This document shows, piece by piece, positions 1 to 8,293 of a stretch of DNA of 64,000 nucleotides. This DNA is from Thermoproteota archaeon (GTDB taxonomy: Archaea; Korarchaeota; Korarchaeia; Korarchaeales; Korarchaeaceae): assembly GCA_030130125.1 (NCBI GenBank), contig JARZZM010000018.1:1-64000 (forward strand). The letters are read 5' to 3'. The notes under the pieces are model-generated. The model made no database searches, was not told the DNA's origin, and saw nothing but the letters and a program-made list of their open reading frames with translations. The first letter of the stretch is position 1. Each line of letters opens with the position of its first letter. The translations under genes and the position numbers were made by a program.

Positions 1-56
1 TGCTTAACGAGCTTATACGCAGTCCTCTTAATTACCTTCTCCCTCACTGTTCCCAT
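1..56 (-). CDS. rps17e: Ribosomal protein S17e, N-terminal fragment
   Basis: Reading leftward from the ATG at 56, the window gives 18 residues (MGTVREKVIKRTAYKLVK) before the edge. They match the conserved start of archaeal and eukaryotic S17e, which opens MG-V-R and continues with a basic K-R-A-L pattern. S17e is a small-subunit ribosomal protein. An A/T-rich TATA-like stretch lies at about 85-105, at the right distance for a short leader. The gene runs outward, divergent from the dnaG side. The identification rests on few residues, so confidence is moderate. Confidence 0.62.
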   Translation of the reverse strand, partial: MGTVREKVIKRTAYKLVK

Positions 57-186
57 ATCTATCCTCGGATGGGGATGGACCCCACTCTATTTTAATCTTT
101 TTATGGTCTTTTTACAGGACGGCATGATTATTTGGATGCAGGTAAGGGCGTGAGCTTCTCGAATAGGGCTCGTAAATTAGGTGCCC

Positions 187-231
187 TTCACTGGAATTTT
201 AGGAATCTCTGTGGTAGGGATTTCCAGTGGA
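187..231 (+). other. Stem-loop of unknown role upstream of the dnaG promoter
   Basis: Bases 189-196 pair perfectly with 222-229, extended by a T-G and a T-A pair to 187/231, enclosing about 25 bases. The hairpin lies just before the TATA-like element at 240-249. It could be part of a separate small RNA, a terminator or a regulatory site. No box motif or coding potential is evident. Confidence 0.3.
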
Positions 232-239
232 CCGAAGAG

Positions 240-249
240 ATTATATTTG
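240..249 (+). promoter_or_regulatory. TATA box for the H/ACA RNA and dnaG
   Basis: ATTATATTTG lies about 25 bases before the first base of the predicted guide RNA stem (270). This is the expected archaeal TATA-to-start distance. The same transcript could read through into dnaG and pelota, because no second TATA-like element is seen before the dnaG start. Confidence 0.5.
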
Positions 250-269
250 CGGCAAGTGTCGTATACTAG

Positions 270-353
270 CCGCCCGCCGCTGCATGACCCCGTGGGTAGG
301 GAGGAAAGCATGGGCTGACCTGTGACCCGCGGGGATTAGTTGGCGGGCGGACA
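270..353 (+). ncRNA. Candidate H/ACA box pseudouridylation guide RNA
   Basis: The segment folds as a single archaeal H/ACA hairpin. The lower stem is 9 perfect G-C-rich pairs (270-278 with 342-350). It is followed by an internal loop (279-287 and 335-341), a 10-bp upper stem (288-297 with 325-334), and an apical part with a UGU-GA motif at 321-325 and tandem G.A pairs (301-302 with 317-318), which resembles an L7Ae kink-turn. An ACA triplet follows the lower stem directly at 351-353, 16 bases below the upper stem, which meets the 14-16 base rule of this family. The guide strands would be GCUGCAUGA and AUUAGUU. The kink-turn is imperfect and I could not place the target. Confidence 0.55.
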
Positions 354-379
354 TCCAGGTCCTTGGGAGGATGGTTATC

Positions 380-1606
380 TTGGCAGATAATTCGAGAAGG
401 GACGCTTTCCATCATAAGTATGTTGCCAAATTGGAGGTTATAGTTAACGGCGTGGTAGAGACCAGTGATGTGATAGGGGCTATTTTCGGGCAGTTAGAGG
501 GTCTACTAGGCCCTGAGTTAGAGCTCAAGGAACTACAAAGGACGGGGAAGATAGGAAGGATAAACATAAGGATGAGGAGAGAGGGAGATAGATCTAGAGG
601 GATTGTTGAGCTATATTCCGGGCTGGATAAGGTCAGAACTGCATTACTCGCCGCTGCAATGGAGACTGTCGATAAGGTCGGTCCTTATCCAGCGAAATTC
701 AAGTTGATTAGAATACTTGACGATAGAGAGGAGAGACGAAATGAGATAGCCAAGAGAGCCGCTGAAATATTAAAGAAGTGGTCCGTTGAGAGGGAGGACA
801 GCTTCAGGAAGCTCATAGAGTTCGTGCAGAGGGAAAGCGCGAAGTCCAACTTCATACTCTATGGGGATGAGGAGCTGCCAGCTGCCAGGGGCGTTGAGGA
901 CGCTGAGGAGATAATAGTCGTCGAAGGTAGGGCTGATGTCATGAATCTCCTGAAATACGGTTACGATAACGTGATAGCGATGGGCGGAGCTGTAGAGAGG
1001 GTTCCCAAGTCTCTAGTTAAGCTTATCTCGGAAAAGGAAGCTATAGCTTTCGTCGATGGGGATAGGGGCGGTGAAATGGTTCTCAGGACTTTGCTCGAGC
1101 AGACAGACATAGACTATGTGGCCAGAGCTCCGGAAGGTAAGGTGGTCGAGGAACTGACAGCTAAAGAGATTAGGAGGGCCCTTTCCTCAGCTGTCCCGGC
1201 CGATGAGATGAGGAAGGAGCTCGGAATATCTCCGCCTCAGGAGAGGGGGATCATAGCCATAAGATCCGCTGAATCCCATGTATCCCATCAGAGACATGAG
1301 AGAGGGGAGGATGAGAGACTACTCAGGATACCAGAGATGTTCAGAGATCAGTATGCGAGGATCAAGGGCACCGATAAGGTCCTATTACTGGACGACAACC
1401 TCTCACTGATAAGGGAGGTGTCGACGTCTGATCTCCTCAACGCTCTATCGGAGGTCGGCGGTGTCAGGTACATCGTCTACGACAGGATAGTTACTCAGAG
1501 GATAGTGGATAAGGCCTATGAGGTGGGTGTCAGGGCCATAGTTGGGGGAATAGCTAGGGATATCGTGAGGAAACCCTCTGGAATGGCGATATATACAGCA
1601 CAGTAG
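380..1606 (+). CDS. dnaG: Archaeal DnaG primase
   Basis: About 408 residues. It is the archaeal DnaG type: a conserved N-terminal region (SDVIGAIFGQLEGLLG near residues 30-45), then a TOPRIM domain with the acidic signature IIVVEGRADV near 173-182 and a DGDRGG motif near 216-221, and a conserved C-terminal segment (GGIARDIVRKPSGM). Archaeal DnaG makes short RNAs and is also found with the exosome. An ATG at 371 directly abuts GGGAGG (365-370), leaving no spacing, so the TTG at 380 fits the ribosome binding site better. Pelota follows after 9 bases, so the two are probably cotranscribed, possibly with the guide RNA upstream. Confidence 0.93.
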   Translation: MADNSRRDAFHHKYVAKLEVIVNGVVETSDVIGAIFGQLEGLLGPELELKELQRTGKIGRINIRMRREGDRSRGIVELYSGLDKVRTALLAAAMETVDKVGPYPAKFKLIRILDDREERRNEIAKRAAEILKKWSVEREDSFRKLIEFVQRESAKSNFILYGDEELPAARGVEDAEEIIVVEGRADVMNLLKYGYDNVIAMGGAVERVPKSLVKLISEKEAIAFVDGDRGGEMVLRTLLEQTDIDYVARAPEGKVVEELTAKEIRRALSSAVPADEMRKELGISPPQERGIIAIRSAESHVSHQRHERGEDERLLRIPEMFRDQYARIKGTDKVLLLDDNLSLIREVSTSDLLNALSEVGGVRYIVYDRIVTQRIVDKAYEVGVRAIVGGIARDIVRKPSGMAIYTAQ

Positions 1607-1615
1607 GTGGCATAG

Positions 1616-2689
1616 TTGAAGATCCTAGAGCAGGATCTCAAGAAGGGATTCATCAAACTGAGAGTTGAAAGCCTAGATGATCTCTACTGGCTCTCCTCGA
1701 TCCTAGAGCCAGGAGACCTTGTTACCATGAGGACTACTAGGAGAGTGAGGCAGGAGGGAATAAGGGCAGACAGCGGAGAAAGGGTCTCCATGACCATCAC
1801 CTTAGAGGTGGAGAAAGTCAAGATGGATCGGTACTCCGCTAGGCTGAGGATCACGGGCATAGTCAGGGTAGGTCCGGAGAAGTTCGGGATACAGGGTCAG
1901 CATCACACGTTAAACGTCACAGAGGGGTCCACATTGAAAGTCGTGAAGGAGAGGTGGAGTAGATCTCATCTGGACATATTGAGGAGAGCGGAGGAGTCCT
2001 CAAGTAAGGGAAACGTCATATTAGTGGCGATAGATGACGAAGGTGCCACCGTTGCAAAGGTGGACGCGTATAGGGCTGAGGAGATCGCCTACGTAAGGTC
2101 CAACCTCCCGTCGAAGAGAGGGGATCTAAAAAGGAGGGATGATGCAGAGAGGAGATACTACGCAGAGCTCTCATCCCTATTGGAGGAGATAGATTCCAGG
2201 ATGAAACCCCAAGCTATAGTGGTGGGAGGGCCTGGATACACCAAGGAGAAGTTCACATCTTACGTGAAGGAAAGGAATCCAGAGCTCGGGAAGAAGCTCC
2301 GAGAGGGCGGAGCCACTAGTTCCACTTTCTCTGGCATTCTAGAGATGATAAAGCGGGGCGATGTTGAGAAAGTTGTGAAGGAGTTTACCTTGGCGCGGGA
2401 CATGAGGGCGGTGGATGAGATATTTGAGCTACTTGGCAAGGGATCTAGGCTCGTTACTTACGGGCTGAAGGAGGTAATGAGGGCCGCCCAGTTTGGCGCA
2501 GCTGATGAGGTCTTGGTAGCTAGCTCTCTCCTTTTCGATCCCGTGACGCGTGACGACGTGCTCAGGATATTGGAGATGTGTGAGGACACAAGGGCTGAGT
2601 TTCACATAGTAGATGCGAAGAGCGAGCCCGGCGAGAAGTTGTTGTCCCTTGGTGGCATTGCTGCGAAACTTAGGTATCAGATAGAGTGA
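1616..2689 (+). CDS. pelA: Pelota/Dom34 mRNA surveillance factor
   Basis: 357 residues starting at a TTG preceded by GGTGGCA. The N-terminal Sm-like domain has the pelota hallmarks ([23 protein letters not shown]), followed by eRF1-like central and C-terminal domains ([31 protein letters not shown]). Pelota recognises stalled ribosomes and splits them with ABCE1. The central domain has no GGQ, as expected for pelota as opposed to the peptide release factor. It lies 9 bases behind dnaG on the same strand. Confidence 0.94.
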   Translation: MKILEQDLKKGFIKLRVESLDDLYWLSSILEPGDLVTMRTTRRVRQEGIRADSGERVSMTITLEVEKVKMDRYSARLRITGIVRVGPEKFGIQGQHHTLNVTEGSTLKVVKERWSRSHLDILRRAEESSSKGNVILVAIDDEGATVAKVDAYRAEEIAYVRSNLPSKRGDLKRRDDAERRYYAELSSLLEEIDSRMKPQAIVVGGPGYTKEKFTSYVKERNPELGKKLREGGATSSTFSGILEMIKRGDVEKVVKEFTLARDMRAVDEIFELLGKGSRLVTYGLKEVMRAAQFGAADEVLVASSLLFDPVTRDDVLRILEMCEDTRAEFHIVDAKSEPGEKLLSLGGIAAKLRYQIE

Positions 2690-2693
2690 GCGG

Positions 2694-3407
2694 TCAGATT
2701 CTATCCTCAGCCAATCTCGATCTGAACCCTTTCTTCACCTTCTTGAGCTTTGATATTGCTTCTTCAAAACTCTCTCTCGGTAACAGGTGGTATTTAAGGT
2801 AGAGGCCCGTTGTACCAACGGATTTCCGCTTTGTGAGGATCCTCACTCTCTCCTCAACTACGTCCTTATCCACGCCCAGTACCCTGGCCACATATTCCTC
2901 GTATCCGAGCACAGGATACTCTAAGTGACCATTTTCCGTCGGGAATATCAATCTCAGTTCCTTGTTCACGCCTGGTACTCTCTTTCCTCTTCTAAGGCCC
3001 ATTAAATTGAGCCTCCCACCGAATTTGTAGAACTCTTCCTCCCTCTTCCTCAGTATCCCTATCGGTATAGAGACCGTGGTATTACCATTGAAGTGAATGT
3101 GGTACTTAGGAGTGCTTCTAGGGGTAGCTTGGACTATCTCCCTGTAGACAGGATCCCCTAGATGGTCTGCCAGGATCCCTTCTAGGAGAGAGGGGGGGAG
3201 CGAGTATCTAGGTACGACCACATCTACGTCGCTGCTCTCTCTAACATCTCCACGAGCCACGCTCCCGTAGACATAAGCAGGTGTTCCCCTGCTGTATAGC
3301 ACTTCCATCACCTCGATCGCTCTCTTCCTCTTCCTAGCTAATACCCTCCATCTCTCAGGATCGTAGATAACTTCTGCTTCTGGTTTTATATCGAGCAACG
3401 CGTGCAC
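2694..3407 (-). CDS. Nucleotidyltransferase-domain protein
   Basis: About 237 residues from the GTG at 3407. A GTG at 3431 would lie upstream of the start expected from the TATA-like element at 3436-3446 and would overlap the divergent gene. The signature YVYGSVARGDVRESSDVDVVV (hG-S-xRG-x-DxD) of the polymerase-beta/MNT nucleotidyltransferase superfamily sits near residues 46-66, with both catalytic aspartates present. The rest resembles uncharacterised archaeal nucleotidyltransferases. The substrate is unknown; it is longer than the usual MNT toxin-antitoxin proteins and has no HEPN partner beside it. It converges with pelota. Confidence 0.75.
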   Translation of the reverse strand: MHALLDIKPEAEVIYDPERWRVLARKRKRAIEVMEVLYSRGTPAYVYGSVARGDVRESSDVDVVVPRYSLPPSLLEGILADHLGDPVYREIVQATPRSTPKYHIHFNGNTTVSIPIGILRKREEEFYKFGGRLNLMGLRRGKRVPGVNKELRLIFPTENGHLEYPVLGYEEYVARVLGVDKDVVEERVRILTKRKSVGTTGLYLKYHLLPRESFEEAISKLKKVKKGFRSRLAEDRI

Positions 3408-3415
3408 CTTACCTG

Positions 3416-4090
3416 ATGAATGGATCCCCACTCACTAAAAATGCTCTCAGGTGCAGCAGGTGCGGATCTAGCGAAGTGCTAATTGTCAGGAGGTATTCAG
3501 GAGAGGTACTATGCCGTCGCTGCCTCAGAGATTCCCTACTCAGCAGGATTAAGCGGGCTATAAGCAGGTACAAGCTCCTGAGGAGGGACGACGATATCGT
3601 CTTCATCAGGTCAGGGCTCAAGCGAGATGATCTGCTGTGGGATCTCTTCTCGGAGATTGAATCTGGATTCCCTGTCTCGATCAGGGAGGAAAGATTACCG
3701 CCCTACACGGATTTGTGGGAGGCCGTCTTGGCCTTCTTAAAGGAGAGAGAAGAGGGTAAAGGCAAAGCTGTCCTCCCTCTGCTCTTGGATGACGCCGTGG
3801 GCCTCCTTCTAAGGTTCATTTTCACGGGATCTCCATCCCTCCTTGTGTTGAAAGGCAGGGTATTCCTCGCTTTGAGGGAGGTCTTCGGTCATGTTTCACC
3901 TTTTGTCGAGATCCCCGCGGAGGAATTGCTGGCTCTCGCGGAGTCGAGGGAAATAGGGCCCGACTTCGAGAACATCTACCTTAAGCTAGTGCGGAAGTTG
4001 GAGGAGAAGAATCCGGGGATGAGGTTCAATGTACTTAGATTATCCGAGAGGGAGGACTTTCTCAGATCGATCGGCATAGTTTTTAGATAG
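3416..4090 (+). CDS. Degenerate NcsA/TtuA-type PP-loop paralog (probable pseudoenzyme)
   Basis: 224 residues, ATG about 25 bases after a TATA-like TTTTATAT at 3383-3391, so leaderless. It follows the layout of the NcsA protein at 26,433-27,416: an N-terminal zinc ribbon (C13, C16, C33, C36), a strand leading to RSGLKRDD (65-72) where the active enzyme has HSGGKDSS, LLDDAVGLLLRFIFTGS where it has GHNLDDLVQTAVMNLSRG, and HVSPFVEIPAEELLALAE where it has RVRPLKMVYEREVATLVV. The P-loop glycine-glycine, the middle CxxC and the later cysteine are all missing, and about 60 residues of the central domain are absent. I infer a non-catalytic partner, comparable in logic to eukaryotic Ncs2/Ctu2. Function unproven. 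Confidence 0.6.
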   Translation: MNGSPLTKNALRCSRCGSSEVLIVRRYSGEVLCRRCLRDSLLSRIKRAISRYKLLRRDDDIVFIRSGLKRDDLLWDLFSEIESGFPVSIREERLPPYTDLWEAVLAFLKEREEGKGKAVLPLLLDDAVGLLLRFIFTGSPSLLVLKGRVFLALREVFGHVSPFVEIPAEELLALAESREIGPDFENIYLKLVRKLEEKNPGMRFNVLRLSEREDFLRSIGIVFR

Positions 4091-4128
4091 AGACTGACTC
4101 GGAAGGTTGAGCAGGGCGAGGCGGGAAC

Positions 4129-5568
4129 ATGTCGAAAAGAGAAGCGTTCGAACTAACTCCTAAGGGAGAGAACTTCTCCAGATGGTTCGATGAGGTCCTT
4201 TTCAAGGCGGAAATCTTGGATGAGAGATATCCAGTCAAGGGTATGTACGTATGGCTTCCTTTCGGCTATGAACTCATGGAGAACGTGATGAACTTCATGG
4301 AGAGGCTGATGAGACAGACTGGGCATAGGAGGGTATACTTCCCGGGCGTGGTGCCGGAGGGAGTTTTGAGCAGGGAGTTCAGATTCATCAAGGGCTTTGA
4401 GGATTCCATTTACTGGATCACCCGACTGGGTAAGCAGGAGATAAAGGAGAAGCTAGCGTTAAGGCCAACCAGTGAGGCCATTATGTACGAAGTCCTGAAC
4501 AGGTGGATAACGAGCTACAAGGACTTACCGCTCAGGATCTACCAGATCGTTCCGGTGTACAGGTACGAGACTAAGGCCACTAGGCCCATGCTGAGGGTCA
4601 GGGAGATCGTGTTCTTCAAAGAGGGGCATACATTCCACGCCACGTACGAGGATGCGGTGAAGCAGGTGGAGCTGGAGGTGTGGATCTACAAGAAGTTCTA
4701 TGACGAGCTGCTAGTCCCCTATGTGGTGGTGAAGACCGTACCTTGGGACACATTCCCCGGGGCCAAGTACAATTACGATCTGATAACCATAATGCCCGAC
4801 GGGAAGGCCTTGGAACTTGGTAGCGCCATAAACTTCGGTGACCTGTTCGCTAGGACCTACGGCTTGGAGTATATGGACGAGAACGGACAGAAGAGGAACG
4901 TCAATACCACCTCCTTCGGGATATCTGAGAGGTCTCTAGCGGCCCTGATAGCCATACATGGCGACGATAGGGGATTGAAACTCCCGCCCAAGCTTGCTCC
5001 AATCCAGATCGTCGTGGTACCCATACCATCGAAGGGGTATGAGGAGAAGGTGCTTGAATACGCCAAGGAGGTCTACAACGCCCTAGTCAATGATTACAGG
5101 GTCGAGCTGGATGATACCGATGAAAGACCTGGGTACAAGTTCTTCAAGTGGGAGATGAAGGGTGTACCCGTGAGAATTGAGGTAGGTAGGAAGGAGTATG
5201 AGGAGAGGGCCTTGACCCTCTTCAGGAGGGATACCATGGAGAGGTCTTTAGTCTCATTCGACGACCTTAGGAGCAGGATTGAATCCCTTTTCGGTGAAAT
5301 AGAGGAGGAGATGAGGAGGCAGGCCAAGGAATACTTTGAAAATAGGACGGTTCATGCTAAAACAGTAGGGGAGATCAGGGAAAACGTGGGCGAGAAGATT
5401 GTGTCGTTCCCTTGGTGCGGTCTAGAGGAGTGCGGGCACGAAGTCGAGGAAGAGATTGGATATGGTATATTGGGGTACGAGGAAAACGCACTGGAGGGAA
5501 AGGGGGAGAAGTGCGTTATCTGTGGAAGAGAGGCGAAACACAGGGCATGGATAGGAAGATCCTACTGA
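4129..5568 (+). CDS. proS: Prolyl-tRNA synthetase, archaeal/eukaryotic type
   Basis: 479 residues, the usual size of the archaeal class II enzyme. Class II motifs are visible: motif 2 around RYETKATRPMLRVREIVFFK (near residues 144-163) and ALRPTSEAIMYE (near 109-120). The anticodon-binding domain follows from about residue 285. The C-terminal zinc-binding domain typical of this class has cysteines in PWCGLEECG and EKCVICGREAKHRAW. The ATG at 4129 follows GCGAGGCGGG. It charges tRNA-Pro. Confidence 0.97.
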   Translation: MSKREAFELTPKGENFSRWFDEVLFKAEILDERYPVKGMYVWLPFGYELMENVMNFMERLMRQTGHRRVYFPGVVPEGVLSREFRFIKGFEDSIYWITRLGKQEIKEKLALRPTSEAIMYEVLNRWITSYKDLPLRIYQIVPVYRYETKATRPMLRVREIVFFKEGHTFHATYEDAVKQVELEVWIYKKFYDELLVPYVVVKTVPWDTFPGAKYNYDLITIMPDGKALELGSAINFGDLFARTYGLEYMDENGQKRNVNTTSFGISERSLAALIAIHGDDRGLKLPPKLAPIQIVVVPIPSKGYEEKVLEYAKEVYNALVNDYRVELDDTDERPGYKFFKWEMKGVPVRIEVGRKEYEERALTLFRRDTMERSLVSFDDLRSRIESLFGEIEEEMRRQAKEYFENRTVHAKTVGEIRENVGEKIVSFPWCGLEECGHEVEEEIGYGILGYEENALEGKGEKCVICGREAKHRAWIGRSY

Positions 5569-5663
5569 TCACCGACGTTCGGTCTCCTCTCCTTATGATT
5601 TCCTTTCTTTACCTCCAAAATCCCTCGCCAACCGATTGTAGTTGCTGGACAGCATAGAAGGAA

Positions 5664-5674
5664 ACCTTTATTTT
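5664..5674 (+). promoter_or_regulatory. TATA box of the S26e gene
   Basis: CCTTTATTTTC lies about 30 bases before the S26e ATG at 5706. This predicts transcription starting near 5693 and a leader of about a dozen bases. Confidence 0.45.
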
Positions 5675-5705
5675 CACAGATCATCTCAGTTCGCTAGGGA
5701 AATGT

Positions 5706-6047
5706 ATGCCTAAGAAGAGGAAAAACAGAGGTAGGAAACTGGGTGGTTCGGGCCACGAGAGGATAGTCCAGTGCTATCAGTGTGGGAGAGCGGTCCCAGC
5801 TGATAAGGCGGTTAAGGTGACTAGGTGGGTGTCGCCTGTTGGTGGAAGTCTCGGGAAGGACTTAGAGAGACAGGGGGCCTACATATCCAAGAGGCTCGAG
5901 ACTAGGTACTACTGCATAAGTTGCGCGGTCTACCTAGGAATCGTGAGACCTAGGTCCGAGGAGGAGAGGAAGATAGCCATTCCCCTGAACAGACCCTACA
6001 GGAAGAGAGGGTCCTCTAAGCTCCCTCTCAAGTTCCTCAAGGTATGA
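5706..6047 (+). CDS. rps26e: Ribosomal protein S26e
   Basis: 113 residues. The basic N-terminus (MPKKRKNRGRKLGGSGH) leads to a zinc site formed by CYQC (near 23-26) and CISC (near 71-74), the S26e arrangement. S26e sits near the mRNA exit channel of the small subunit and is found in eukaryotes and in TACK archaea but not in most Euryarchaeota, which helps place the organism. It converges with the polymerase gene, the stop codons being 7 bases apart. Confidence 0.93.
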   Translation: MPKKRKNRGRKLGGSGHERIVQCYQCGRAVPADKAVKVTRWVSPVGGSLGKDLERQGAYISKRLETRYYCISCAVYLGIVRPRSEEERKIAIPLNRPYRKRGSSKLPLKFLKV

Positions 6048-6053
6048 GGGGGA

Positions 6054-8270
6054 TCATCCGAACCACTCCTCCAACCCCCCTGTCCTCTTCTCAGATATTC
6101 CGACTTTCTTGAGGGAGGATAGGGTCCTCTCCATAACCTGATCGAAGAGCTTCACGTAGTAGTCCAAATCCACGTCATCTAGATCGAAGAACTCGGCCGG
6201 TCTAGCTCTCTCGTTAACACTTCCTGGTCCTTTCACTATGAGGATCCTTAGGACTTGCCCTCTATGCACCTCTATACCTTTCCTCTCTAGCAGCCACATC
6301 GCCACGTAGAATCCCTTGGTCCTTCTCTCGAACTTGTCCAGTTCCTTGCCCATGGTCTCCATGATGATGAGATCCTCTTTTCTTACCTCCCTATTTAAGA
6401 TCTTGCTTCTGTACTCGTTGATCAATCTCCTTATCTCATCTAGATCGCTCCCCCTGAGGGCCATTTCAACTACCTTCTTCTGGGCCTCCTTTATTATGGA
6501 TGGATAGTCCCTCCTGACGAACTCGAATCCCTTAGTGATGAGCCTGCCTTCCACTAGATGTGCGTACTTCTTCTTCGCGACGTAGATCCCTCTCTCGGCG
6601 ATGTACTCTAACTCGATCCTTATGGGGAGGTCCTTATTCACCACCTCGAGCAGCTCTTCGTAGTCCTCTCTCTTTCCTCCCACGAGTTGAATCCCATCCG
6701 TGTCTATATAGATCACGGTGAGTCCCTTGGACTCGGCTCTCTCCCTCACCTCCTTTATGTAATACCTCCCGTATGCTGAGGTTATCCTAGCCGCCTTCAC
6801 ATTCATGAGGAGGGCGTTCGTCCAACCCATGTAGCCATACATGGCATTGGTAACGACCTTAACGGCCTTCTGGAGAGCATCCAACCTCTTGTACTCGGGG
6901 TCATCTGGTGGAATTTCTTTCATCTTGGCCTTGATCGCTGATCTCTCCTCCATCAGCTTTCCGACCAGTATTGGAACAAGACCCCTCACATCTCTACAGA
7001 TCCTCGCAGTGACGCCCTCTACCTCTACCTCCTCGACTTCCTCGCAGAGTTCCGGGGAGGGATCGACAGTCTCGAAGCTTATGTTATGATGAGCCATGAT
7101 CGAAGGGTACATGCTGGCGAAATCGAGGTAGCCTATCTCCTCGTACATACCTGGTGATTTCAGCCAGACGTAACCGCCCTCATATCCGCTCTCCCTCCTC
7201 GTCTCCTTGAGAGGAAACACCCACCCGTGGGATTTCGCCTCTCTAATGACGTAAGATTCGACTATTTCACCCACAGGGGTCCTGATCAGTCTATGAATGG
7301 GTCTCAGGGTGAGTTTAGAGAGTTCGGCCTGGTGATCCATCAACCTCCCGTATATCTCCCTTATCGTGTGGAGCTTCTGTTTCAGGTAGCTAATGGCCCC
7401 TTCTCTGTCCGATCTCCAAGCTTCCGCGACCCTGAACTTCATCAGCACCTTGGGCCTCTCCACACCTATTTCGTCGGCTAGCTCATACCATGTCCTCTCT
7501 GGGAGTTGTGGGAAATCCCTCCAAGCGATGGGAAAGATGTCGAGGTTGGCCCTTCCTCTTATCCTATTCTCAACCAGTATGGTTCCCCTGAAGAACCTAC
7601 CCGTCTCTTGGGGCTCAGAACCGTCTCTCCCTACCGCCAGTTTGATCCCATGGAGCTTGGCCCGGGCCATCATGTGCTTGAACTCGTCGGCATCGTGGCC
7701 GTATCCAACTAAGGCATCTGGGTCCTCCGTTCTAATCATCGAGATGAATTCCCTGAGCACAGTCGAATCATCTAAGTCCTCCGTCGCGATCGTCTCTATG
7801 GGGCCATCATCGATGGCATAAGCGATGGCTACCACCGGGCTCTTTCCCTCTATGGGAAAACCCTCATCGTTGTATACCAACCCCGAAAAGAAGACCTTCT
7901 TGAGGTTCTCCAGTCCACCGAGTTCTCCGATAGGTTTCAGGTCCTCATCTAGCTGTGAGAACGGGATTAGCTCGTGATCAACGCAGAATTGAAACCAAGG
8001 AGGGACGTCCAGATCGAAGGGTCTCTCCACCTTCTTGGCAGCCTTCTTCCTAGCCTTGTCGTCCAAGAAGTAGAACTTTATCAGCTCCTTCTCTACGCCC
8101 ATCACCTTGGCCCTTACCCTCTCCTTCTCTATGAAGCCAGAAACCTTTGTCTCCTCATCTGGGAGCGTGTAGAAGTAGGGCCTGTGCTTCACCTTCCTGC
8201 TGGTCCCTCCAGTGAACCACACCTCCACCGCTCCTTCTGAATCCTCCAAGTGGTAGTAAATCGGGGGCAT
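6054..8270 (-). CDS. polB: Family B DNA polymerase with degenerate 3'-5' exonuclease site
   Basis: 738 residues. The polymerase half is intact: motif A YLDFASMYPSI (D383), motif B KAVKVVTNAMYGY (K471, Y478) and motif C YIDTDG (D523, D525). The proofreading half keeps the fold but not the metal ligands. The Exo I DIE triad is replaced by S-G-L (129-131), the Exo II segment reads GYGHDADEF, and the Exo III YxxxD position reads YLKQKL (295-300). DNA synthesis without proofreading is therefore expected. The start follows GGAGAGGAG. It could act in repair or translesion synthesis, or as a partner to another polymerase; its role is inferred. Confidence 0.93.
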   Translation of the reverse strand: MPPIYYHLEDSEGAVEVWFTGGTSRKVKHRPYFYTLPDEETKVSGFIEKERVRAKVMGVEKELIKFYFLDDKARKKAAKKVERPFDLDVPPWFQFCVDHELIPFSQLDEDLKPIGELGGLENLKKVFFSGLVYNDEGFPIEGKSPVVAIAYAIDDGPIETIATEDLDDSTVLREFISMIRTEDPDALVGYGHDADEFKHMMARAKLHGIKLAVGRDGSEPQETGRFFRGTILVENRIRGRANLDIFPIAWRDFPQLPERTWYELADEIGVERPKVLMKFRVAEAWRSDREGAISYLKQKLHTIREIYGRLMDHQAELSKLTLRPIHRLIRTPVGEIVESYVIREAKSHGWVFPLKETRRESGYEGGYVWLKSPGMYEEIGYLDFASMYPSIMAHHNISFETVDPSPELCEEVEEVEVEGVTARICRDVRGLVPILVGKLMEERSAIKAKMKEIPPDDPEYKRLDALQKAVKVVTNAMYGYMGWTNALLMNVKAARITSAYGRYYIKEVRERAESKGLTVIYIDTDGIQLVGGKREDYEELLEVVNKDLPIRIELEYIAERGIYVAKKKYAHLVEGRLITKGFEFVRRDYPSIIKEAQKKVVEMALRGSDLDEIRRLINEYRSKILNREVRKEDLIIMETMGKELDKFERRTKGFYVAMWLLERKGIEVHRGQVLRILIVKGPGSVNERARPAEFFDLDDVDLDYYVKLFDQVMERTLSSLKKVGISEKRTGGLEEWFG

Positions 8271-8293
8271 GATGCTCCTCTCCTAATTAGATG

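Noticed and set aside
270-353. SRP (7S) RNA or RNase P RNA for the structured segment before dnaG
   Set aside because: It is too short, and neither the SRP helix 8 GGAAG...AGCAG pattern nor the RNase P conserved ACAGAAA element is present. The H/ACA geometry fits better.
2694-3407. MNT antitoxin of a HEPN/MNT pair
   Set aside because: No HEPN-type partner is adjacent and the protein is more than twice the length of MNT antitoxins.
5412-5657. 81-codon plus-strand frame at the 3' end of proS
   Set aside because: It overlaps the conserved zinc domain of ProRS in another frame and has no own signal.
7393-7821. 142-codon open frame on the plus strand inside polB
   Set aside because: It is antisense to a strongly conserved polymerase and its translation is serine/leucine-rich low-complexity sequence, as expected from the reverse of the gene's codon pattern.
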